From contig JBKQHQ010000080.1 in NCBI GenBank assembly GCA_052148715.1, forward strand, positions 1-12,378: a DNA stretch of 12,378 nucleotides, given 5' to 3'. A program made the position numbers and the translations under genes. Source of the DNA: JBKQHQ01 sp052148715 (lineage in GTDB: Bacteria; Pseudomonadota; Alphaproteobacteria; Rhizobiales; Xanthobacteraceae). Below, in pieces: positions 7,230 to 12,378 of the stretch; position 1 is the stretch's first letter, and the number at the start of each line of letters is the position of its first letter. A model generated the notes under the pieces. It saw nothing but the letters and a program-made list of their open reading frames with translations, did no database searches and had not been told where the DNA came from.

Positions 7230-7389
7230 ATCTCGTCGCCGATATCCCTACCTACAATAAGATACCACAGGCGCCGCAGCAATGGATTCGGTGCACCGGC
7301 TGCGGTTGACGGCGCTGTTGGTTCAAGTCAGACTCCGGCCTCGTACAACGGTGGAACCACTTTCGAACTTGGTTCAAGCGAGGCACCCG
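7230..7389. promoter_or_regulatory. Divergent intergenic promoter region between gntR and the bicupin operon
   Basis: This 160-nt gap holds the start regions of both the regulator (minus) and the six-gene operon (plus). Toward the plus strand there is a TTGACG (7306-7311, five of six to a -35 consensus), but no good -10 follows at 16-18 bp. TACAAC (7344-7349) is another weak -10 candidate. The identical decamer TTGGTTCAAG occurs twice (7318-7327 and 7369-7378), 51 bp or about five helical turns apart. The bicupin frame is open back to an ATG at 7282, but the promoter-like content and the ribosome-binding site at 7379-7383 favour the start at 7390. Confidence 0.5.
7354..7375. promoter_or_regulatory. 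22-bp imperfect palindrome, candidate operator of the bicupin operon
   Basis: The site reads GAACCA, CT, TTCGAA, CT, TGGTTC. Nine of the eleven base pairs across the dyad are symmetric: the outer GAACCA/TGGTTC arms and the central TTCGAA. Its right edge is 14 nt before the bicupin start codon, a position where binding would block initiation or early elongation. The TGGTTC arm is shared with the repeats upstream of both GMC genes. A classical FadR-type site is shorter (about T-N-GT-N3-AC-N-A), so either the local regulator binds an unusual site or another protein is involved. Confidence 0.45.
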
Positions 7390-8541
7390 ATGAGCGTGGA
7401 AAAAAAGCTGAACGAGACCGGTGAGCTGCAGGCTTCGCTCGATGCGCTGCACCGCGACGTATACGCCAACAACATGGCGCCCTACTGGGTCGTCGACCGC
7501 AGCGTCGCTCACGACGAGGACCGCCAGGTGATGCAAGGCCGCAAGGCGGTGCCCTTCATTTGGAAATACCAACGGCAAATCGAGCCTTTGCTGCACCGTT
7601 CGGCGGCGCTCATCAAGACCGAGACCTCGGAGCGGCGCTCCCTCGTCCTCGTCAATCCGGGCTTGGCTCCGCAACGAGCCACCGCATCGACGCTGTACGT
7701 CGCGTATCGCGTCAACGATCCGCGCGAGATCATGCCGCCGCACCGCCATTCGCCCAACGCCATCCGCCTGGGGTTGACCGGCACGATGAACTTCACCGGC
7801 GTCGAAGGCGAGAACATCGTGTTCGGGCCGGGCGATCTGGTGCTGACGCCGCACGACACCTGGCACAACCACGGCAACCAGAGCGATGAGCCGGCGATCA
7901 ATCTGAGCGTCCTCGATCTACCCTTGGCCGAGACCCTGAATTCGCTGTATTTCGAACATGACTACACGGAGGAGGAGGAGGGCAAGCGCATTCGCCGGGC
8001 GATGCAGACGGAGCGTTTTCCGCCGAACTATTCCCAGCGTGTCTACGGCCAGGGCGGCTTTTTGCCGCGCTTCGTTTCGCACCATCGGGGCGCGGGCGCC
8101 GCGTCGCCCATGTACGTGTACCGCTACGACGTGATGCGCGAATTTCTCGAGAAATGCCGCGGCTGGGATGGCGACCGCCACGAGGCGCTGATGGTCGAGT
8201 ATGTCAATCCCACGACCGGCCAGTCGGTCTACAAGACCATGACCTTTTTCATGCAGATGCTGCGTCCCGGGGAGCGCACGCTGCCGTTGAAACAGAGCGC
8301 GAACCTGGTTGTTTCGCCGTTCGAGGGCGGCGGCTACAGCATCATCGGCGATAAGCGCGTGGACTGGGAGCCTTACGACACCTTCGTCGTTCCCGGCGGA
8401 ACGTGGTGCGAGCACGTCAATGGGTCCGACAAGCAACCGGCGATTCTGTTCGTGGCGAGCGATGAACCCACCCTCAAGGCGTTATCCTTCTATCAGAAGC
8501 ATGGCAAGAATGAAAACGGCGACATCATCCGGCTCACTTGA
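7390..8541 (+). CDS. Gentisate/salicylate 1,2-dioxygenase-like bicupin ring-cleaving dioxygenase
   Basis: 383 residues from ATG 7390, which has CGAGG six bases upstream. Gentisate 1,2-dioxygenase-like enzymes are cytoplasmic Fe(II) bicupins that open mono- or dihydroxylated aromatic carboxylates between the carboxyl-bearing and hydroxyl-bearing carbons. The first cupin keeps the metal triad His118-x-His120 (PPHRHSPNAIR) and His159 (TWHNHGN). Arg126 and Arg82/83 (ERRSLVLVNPGL) match substrate-carboxylate-binding arginines of the family, and His161 matches the active-site His. The 41-residue spacing between the first and third ligands also fits. The second cupin (about 285-360, ending DTFVVPGGTWCEHVN) has lost the His-x-His pair. 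The gene leads an operon with RidA, GST and dehydrogenase genes, supporting a catabolic role. Whether the substrate is gentisate, salicylate, an amino- or nitrosalicylate or hydroxynaphthoate is not visible. Confidence 0.88.
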   Translation: MSVEKKLNETGELQASLDALHRDVYANNMAPYWVVDRSVAHDEDRQVMQGRKAVPFIWKYQRQIEPLLHRSAALIKTETSERRSLVLVNPGLAPQRATASTLYVAYRVNDPREIMPPHRHSPNAIRLGLTGTMNFTGVEGENIVFGPGDLVLTPHDTWHNHGNQSDEPAINLSVLDLPLAETLNSLYFEHDYTEEEEGKRIRRAMQTERFPPNYSQRVYGQGGFLPRFVSHHRGAGAASPMYVYRYDVMREFLEKCRGWDGDRHEALMVEYVNPTTGQSVYKTMTFFMQMLRPGERTLPLKQSANLVVSPFEGGGYSIIGDKRVDWEPYDTFVVPGGTWCEHVNGSDKQPAILFVASDEPTLKALSFYQKHGKNENGDIIRLT

Positions 8542-8588
8542 CGTCGGGCGCCCCGGCGGACGAAACCCAAGGTAAGGTTCAAGGAATA

Positions 8589-9716
8589 ATGGCACGGTCT
8601 AAAAACACGCGGCTGGTGGCGCATATCGACTGTCCCGGCGGCGGACAAGTCTGGGTCGACGGCACGATGCTCTACATCGGCCATATGCGCGAGCCGACGG
8701 GGACGACCATCGTCGACGTGTCGGACCCGAAGAACCCGACGGTGCTGGCGCGCATCAATCTGCCCACCGGCTGGCATTCGCACAAGGTGCGGGTCGCCAA
8801 CGGCATCATGGTCGTGAATCACGAACGCCAGGGCAAGGACGGCGATGCGTCCTTCGGCGGCGGCCTGGGCATCTACGACGTCTCGACGCCGGCGCGGCCG
8901 CAGTTGCTCTGTAAGTGGCGAACCCAAGGAAAAGGCGTCCATCGGTACGATTTCGATGGCCGCTATGCGTACATTTCGCCCACCGCCGAAGGCTACGTCG
9001 GCAATATCATGATGATCCTCGACCTGAAGGATCCGGCGCGTCCCGAGGAGGTCGGGCGCTGGTGGATTCCGGGGCAGTGGCAGGCGGGCGGCGAACCCTA
9101 TCCCTGGGGCGACGGACCGGCGCCGCGCTGCCACCATCCGATGCGCATGGGCGACCGGCTGTATGTCAGCTATTGGCATCACGGCTTCCACATTCTCGAC
9201 ATCGCCGACATGCGTAAGCCGAAGCTCATCGCGAGCGGCAATACCTCGCCGGCGTTTCCGCATCCCACGCATACGTGTCTGCCCATTCCGCAGACACTCA
9301 AGGGCCGCAAGGTCATGGTGGTCGCCGATGAGGACGTCGCCAAGCTCTGGCCGTCGGCGCCCGCGTTCACGTGGATCTACGACATTACCAACGAGCGCTG
9401 TCCCGTGCCGATCTCGACATTCCAGGTCGAAGGCGTGGATCCCGACGGCGCACCGCAGCCGCCGATGATGGGCTGCCATCAGCCCTCCGAGCGCTTCAAG
9501 GGGACCATCATCCCGTTCGCGTGGTTCGCGAAGGGAATGCGGATCCTGGATATCGCCGATCCGTTTGCCCCGCGCGAGGTGGCGTTCTACGAATCGGACG
9601 CGCCGCAGGGTTTCGCGCTCGCCTCCTCCAACGACGTCACGATCGACGATCGCGGTCTGTGCTACCTGATCGACCGCCAACGCGGCGTCGACATCATCGA
9701 AACCTCGGTACTCTAA
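8589..9716 (+). CDS. LVIVD-repeat beta-propeller protein, His-rich, function unknown
   Basis: 375 residues. At least six repeats carry the LVIVD-type signature (a hydrophobic strand, D-[IVL], a polar stretch, then Pro): TTIVDVSDPKNP, LGIYDVSTPARP, MMILDLKDPARP, FHILDIADMRKP, TWIYDITNERCP and MRILDIADPFAP. They imply a six- or seven-bladed propeller. Conserved-looking histidines recur outside the repeats: HSHK (63-65), His118, CHHP (181-184), WHHGFH, HPTHTC (225-230) and GCHQP. These could line the central channel and bind a metal, as in selenium-binding-protein/methanethiol-oxidase propellers, but this is inference. There is no signal peptide. The start is the ATG at 8589 with AAGGA nearby; the frame could also begin at a TTG overlapping the bicupin stop (8538), giving 17 more residues. 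It lies 47 nt after the bicupin. Confidence 0.85.
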   Translation: MARSKNTRLVAHIDCPGGGQVWVDGTMLYIGHMREPTGTTIVDVSDPKNPTVLARINLPTGWHSHKVRVANGIMVVNHERQGKDGDASFGGGLGIYDVSTPARPQLLCKWRTQGKGVHRYDFDGRYAYISPTAEGYVGNIMMILDLKDPARPEEVGRWWIPGQWQAGGEPYPWGDGPAPRCHHPMRMGDRLYVSYWHHGFHILDIADMRKPKLIASGNTSPAFPHPTHTCLPIPQTLKGRKVMVVADEDVAKLWPSAPAFTWIYDITNERCPVPISTFQVEGVDPDGAPQPPMMGCHQPSERFKGTIIPFAWFAKGMRILDIADPFAPREVAFYESDAPQGFALASSNDVTIDDRGLCYLIDRQRGVDIIETSVL

Positions 9717-9740
9717 AACAATTAGGATGGCAGCCCCGCT

Positions 9741-10121
9741 GTGAACGACAAGATCATCCCCATCGGCAAGCGAAACCCGGCTCTGCCGTTCCACCCCGGG
9801 GTTCGCGCGGGCGACTTCATTTACATCTCGGGACAGGTTGCCAAGGACGAGAACGGCAACATGTGCAGCGGCAATATCGAGGAAGAAACGCGCTGGACCC
9901 TCGAGAGCATGCGCCGGATTCTGCAGTTGGACGGTGCGGACTTGGGCGACGTCGTCAAAGTCACGGTGTATCTTGCCGATGGGCGCAATTTCGGGCGCTA
10001 CAACAAGGTGTTCGCCGAGTACTTCCCGGATGGCCGAATTTCGCGCACCACGGTCGAAGCCCGTGCAGTGATCGAATGCAAGATCGAAATGGACGCGGTT
10101 GCCTACAAGCCGCGTGGTTGA
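9741..10121 (+). CDS. RidA (YjgF/YER057c/UK114) family protein, putative enamine/imine deaminase
   Basis: 126 residues, the usual RidA size. Recognisable elements are the N-terminal PFHPGVRAGDFIYISGQVA, the central helix with EEETRWTLESMRRIL, DVVKVTVYLAD, and the C-terminal RTTVEARAVIECKIEMDAVA. Arg108 aligns with the catalytic arginine of RidA that holds the substrate carboxylate. RidA proteins form trimers and hydrolyse reactive 2-aminoacrylate-type imines; relatives in aromatic pathways deaminate aminomuconate-like ring-cleavage products. In an operon headed by a ring-cleaving bicupin the latter role is attractive but unproven. The start is a GTG at 9741, since the only nearby ATG (9727) is in another frame and runs into a stop after five codons. 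AGGATGG lies upstream at longer than usual spacing, suggesting modest or coupled translation, 24 nt after the LVIVD gene. Confidence 0.9.
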   Translation: MNDKIIPIGKRNPALPFHPGVRAGDFIYISGQVAKDENGNMCSGNIEEETRWTLESMRRILQLDGADLGDVVKVTVYLADGRNFGRYNKVFAEYFPDGRISRTTVEARAVIECKIEMDAVAYKPRG

Positions 10122-10165
10122 ATCCGATAAATTTAAGGCTAGGCCGCGGTGCCGGAGAGAAGAGC

Positions 10166-10771
10166 ATGGTGAAAATTCTTGGTCGCAGCACGTCGGGCAA
10201 TGTGCAAAAGGTCGTCTGGCTGCTGGAGGAGTTGGGACAACCCTACACTCGGGAAGACTACGGCCGGCAATTCAACAACACCCAGACCGAGGCCTATCTG
10301 AGTCTCAATCCCACCGGCAAAGTGCCGACGCTGGTGGATGGCGACGTGGTGGTATGGGAATCGAACACGATTCTGCGCTACCTCTGCAGCAAGTCGGCCG
10401 GCGGCGCTGCGCTCCATCCCACCGACCCTGCGGCGCGCAGCCAGGTCGAGCGCTGGATGGATTGGCAGCTCGCGTCGCTCAATGGACCCTACCTCGGGGT
10501 CTTCAAGGAGTCCAGGAAGAAGGAGGAAGAACGCGCCGCCGGCTTCGCTGCCGACACCAAGGAGTTGGCCGCGCAACTCGAACTCCTCGAGAAGGGCACG
10601 GCCGGGCGCCCCTGGATCGCGGGCGCGAATTTTTCGATCGCCGATATTTGTCTCGGACCCATCGTCGATCGTTGCTTGGCCTTCCCCGTCACGCTGCCGG
10701 CGGTTCCGGGCGTCAGAGCCTGGCGCGACAAGGTGGTGGCCCGCGCCGCCTACCAGAAGTCCAAATCCTGA
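10166..10771 (+). CDS. Glutathione S-transferase family protein
   Basis: 201 residues, a normal two-domain soluble GST. The N-terminal thioredoxin-like domain (1-75) has RSTSGNVQKVVWLLEELG with candidate active-site serines Ser8/Ser10, the cis-proline motif KVPTLVDGD (Pro54) and the glutathione gamma-glutamyl-binding ESNTIL (Glu65, Ser66). The helical C-terminal domain (about 88-201) has the N-capping-box motif FSIADI. Family roles include conjugation, dehalogenation, ether cleavage and cis-trans isomerisation such as maleylpyruvate isomerase. The last would follow a gentisate dioxygenase, but this protein lacks clear zeta-class features, so that is only a possibility. The ATG at 10166 has GGAG at 10154-10157. 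It is 44 nt from the RidA gene and 25 nt before the dehydrogenase gene. The frame is open far upstream, overlapping RidA, without a better start. Confidence 0.9.
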   Translation: MVKILGRSTSGNVQKVVWLLEELGQPYTREDYGRQFNNTQTEAYLSLNPTGKVPTLVDGDVVVWESNTILRYLCSKSAGGAALHPTDPAARSQVERWMDWQLASLNGPYLGVFKESRKKEEERAAGFAADTKELAAQLELLEKGTAGRPWIAGANFSIADICLGPIVDRCLAFPVTLPAVPGVRAWRDKVVARAAYQKSKS

Positions 10772-10796
10772 GCCGCGCTTGCGGTCGGAGAGCGAG

Positions 10797-11711
10797 ATGA
10801 AGAACGCGGCCGTCATCGGTCTCGGCACGATGGGGCCGGGCATTGCCGCGACTCTGGCGCGCGCCGGCATGAAGGTCGCGGCGTTCGACGCCGACCCGGC
10901 GAAGCGCGCCAAGGCCGGCCCAGGTTTCGCCGCGGCCGCGGTGGCGCTGTCCGCGCTCGCCGTCCCCGATCACACCGCCGACGCCATCGTCGTTCACGAC
11001 AATTTGCCGCAATGCGTTGCGGGCGCCGATCTCGTCATCGAGACGGTGCCCGAAGATCTCGCCCTCAAGATTAAGGTGTTTCGCGAGATCGAAGTGCAGG
11101 TTGCCGAGGATTGCGTCCTCGCGTCCGATACCTCCGGCATTCCGATCACGCGCATTCAGGCCGGCACCCGCAGCCCAAGCCGCATCATCGGCATGCATTG
11201 GTCGAACCCGCCCCACATCATTCCGATGATCGAAGTCATCCCGGGCGAGAAGACGGCGCCCGAGGTGGTCGGCAGGTTGGTGGAGATGATCCGGCGCACC
11301 GGCCATTTGCCCATCATCATTCGTAAAGATGTCCCGGGGTTCGTCGAGAATCGCGTGCTCTACGCGGTGATGCGCGAATGCCTCGATCTCGTGGAGCAAG
11401 GCGTCATCGAACCGCAGGACCTCGATGCCTGCGTCTCTTGGGGCATCGGCTACAAGCTGGCCGTCGTGGGACCGATGGCCTTGCTCGACATGGCGGGCCT
11501 CGACATCTATGCCGCCGTCGCCGGCTATCTCAACAAGGAATTGTCCAGTCGGAGCGATGTTGCTGCCTACATCGCGGAGCGCACGTCGCAGCACAAGCTC
11601 GGTATCAAGACCGGCAGCGGCATCTACGACTACACCCCCGAAAAGATCGCGGAACTTCAGAGCCTGCGGGCGCGCAAGCTGGTGGCGGTGCGCAAGGCGT
11701 TGCAGACATGA
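10797..11711 (+). CDS. 3-hydroxyacyl-CoA dehydrogenase-family NAD-dependent dehydrogenase
   Basis: 304 residues: a Rossmann domain with GLGTMG (8-13) and Asp31 (AFDAD), which favours NAD over NADP, then the helical C-terminal dimerisation domain from about 180. The catalytic dyad is visible as His134 (GMHWSNP) and Glu146 (MIEVIPG), with the family's 12-residue spacing, and Asn137. KTGSGIYDY near the end matches the family's G-x-G-F/Y-Y-D-Y. Two departures: ASDTSGIPIT replaces the usual NTSS, and the basic residue before the catalytic Glu that is common in CoA-using members is Pro (IIPMIEV). The substrate may therefore be a free or differently activated hydroxy acid rather than a CoA thioester. 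GGAG (10787-10790) sits six bases before the ATG. The stop overlaps the next start in ATGA. Confidence 0.9.
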   Translation: MKNAAVIGLGTMGPGIAATLARAGMKVAAFDADPAKRAKAGPGFAAAAVALSALAVPDHTADAIVVHDNLPQCVAGADLVIETVPEDLALKIKVFREIEVQVAEDCVLASDTSGIPITRIQAGTRSPSRIIGMHWSNPPHIIPMIEVIPGEKTAPEVVGRLVEMIRRTGHLPIIIRKDVPGFVENRVLYAVMRECLDLVEQGVIEPQDLDACVSWGIGYKLAVVGPMALLDMAGLDIYAAVAGYLNKELSSRSDVAAYIAERTSQHKLGIKTGSGIYDYTPEKIAELQSLRARKLVAVRKALQT

Positions 11712-12378
11712 CGCGTCGGATGAAATTGATGGCGCGTACTGCCCTGTTGGGGGCCGTCGCCTGGATGCTCGGCGCCGGGTCAAGCGCGTCGGCCGTAGAG
11801 CTCAAGGCGCTCGCGATCATGATGCCGGAGGAGCCAACCGATTACGGTTGGAACCAGCAGGGCTTCAATGCCGCGAAGGCGGTGGCTGCGAAATATGGCT
11901 TGAAATTCCTGCCGGCGACCGGACTCGGCTACGGCGATGTGCATTCCGAGCTGCGCGAACTGGCCGATGACGGGGCGAGTCTGATCATCGCCCATGGCGC
12001 CGGCTACAACACCGCGGCGCCCGAAATCGGCGCCGAGAAGCACGTGCCGGTGGCAATCGTCGATCGTCCCAAGGACAGCAAACCCGGTGCCGTTGCAGAT
12101 TACACCTTGTCCGGCCATCAGGGTGCGTACCTCGCCGGAGTTCTGGCGGCAAAGACCACGCAGACCAAGGTCATCGGGATCGTCGTGACGGGCGAGCCGC
12201 CATCGTGGAACTCGCAATCGGCCGCTTTCGCCCAGGGCGTCCGAGCGACGGATCCGGGTCTGCGAATCGTCTATGCGGTCATCGGACCCGCCGCGTATTC
12301 GGACGCCGCCGGAGGCCGCCGCGTCACCGAATCGGTGATCGGGGCGGGTGCCGACGTGATTTTCGGCCAGGGTGACGG
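11708..12378 (+). CDS. BMP-family ABC transporter substrate-binding protein, 3'-truncated by window edge
   Basis: 223 residues visible, open at the right edge. It begins with an Arg/Lys-rich N-terminus and hydrophobic core, and a likely signal peptidase I site after Ala-Ser-Ala (about residue 29). There is no lipobox Cys, so it is a soluble periplasmic protein. The mature part has the basic-membrane-protein (PF02608-type) pattern: strand ALAIMMP, DYGWNQQGFNAA, IIAHGAGYN, VAIVDRP and, at the cut, DVIFGQGD, the family's conserved loop. BMP proteins deliver nucleosides, purines or other small polar ligands to ABC importers. The remaining ~130 residues and the permease and ATPase genes would lie downstream. 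The start ATG overlaps the dehydrogenase stop by four bases (ATGA), indicating translational coupling and operon membership. Confidence 0.9.
   Translation, partial: MTRRMKLMARTALLGAVAWMLGAGSSASAVELKALAIMMPEEPTDYGWNQQGFNAAKAVAAKYGLKFLPATGLGYGDVHSELRELADDGASLIIAHGAGYNTAAPEIGAEKHVPVAIVDRPKDSKPGAVADYTLSGHQGAYLAGVLAAKTTQTKVIGIVVTGEPPSWNSQSAAFAQGVRATDPGLRIVYAVIGPAAYSDAAGGRRVTESVIGAGADVIFGQGD

Noticed and set aside
7282..7389. In-frame extension of the bicupin to an upstream ATG at 7282 (36 more residues)
   Set aside because: The extra segment has no family-like sequence and covers the repeats and palindrome. ATG 7390 has CGAGG at ideal spacing and gives the usual N-terminal length.
8575..8584. AAGGTTCAAG before the LVIVD gene resembling the TTGGTTCAAG operator repeats
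   Set aside because: It is a single copy with mismatches in the first two bases and overlaps the ribosome-binding purines, so it is best explained as translation signal.
9727..9744. Five-codon mini-ORF (MAAPL) whose TGA overlaps the RidA GTG start
   Set aside because: It has no separate ribosome-binding site, since AGG abuts its ATG, and the arrangement can arise by chance in 18 nt.
8493..9794. Long minus-strand open frame opposite the LVIVD gene (433 codons)
   Set aside because: The plus-strand frame has clear repeats, spacing and a ribosome-binding site. The antisense translation has no recognisable domain and spans two gene junctions.

Overview
The window is GC-rich bacterial chromosome. 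It joins a cell-wall housekeeping locus (about 1-2750) to a catabolic gene cluster (about 3120 to the right edge, and continuing past it). The bifunctional PBP1b with an apparent UB2H domain, followed by a TPR outer-membrane lipoprotein, points to a Gram-negative, most likely a GC-rich gammaproteobacterium. The genus cannot be read from this sequence. Nearly all of the window is coding. I see no rRNA, tRNA, CRISPR array, insertion sequence or phage gene.

Layout. (1) Plus strand: the 3' part of mrcB (PBP1b), a TPR lipoprotein overlapping it by 25 nt (LpoP-like candidate PBP1b activator), then a small antibiotic-biosynthesis-monooxygenase (ABM) domain protein. (2) Minus strand: two GMC-family FAD oxidoreductases and a GntR/FadR-type (FCD) regulator. 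(3) Plus strand, divergent from the regulator: an apparent operon of six genes with gaps of at most 47 nt, encoding a gentisate/salicylate 1,2-dioxygenase-like bicupin, a His-rich LVIVD-repeat beta-propeller, a RidA-family protein, a glutathione S-transferase, a 3-hydroxyacyl-CoA-dehydrogenase-family enzyme, and a BMP-type periplasmic substrate-binding protein cut by the window end.

How the genes may work together (inference). The BMP protein would capture a substrate for an ABC importer whose other subunits lie beyond the edge. The GMC enzymes would oxidise alcohol groups. The bicupin retains an Fe(II) triad and carboxylate-binding arginines suited to cleaving a hydroxylated or aminated aromatic carboxylate. 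RidA, the GST and the NAD-dependent dehydrogenase would process the products. The FCD-type GntR protein is the obvious regulator. A TGGTTC-type motif (CGAACCAW on the other strand) recurs in front of both GMC genes and the bicupin operon and may be its operator. The gene combination does not match a pathway I can name with confidence, and the substrate is unknown.
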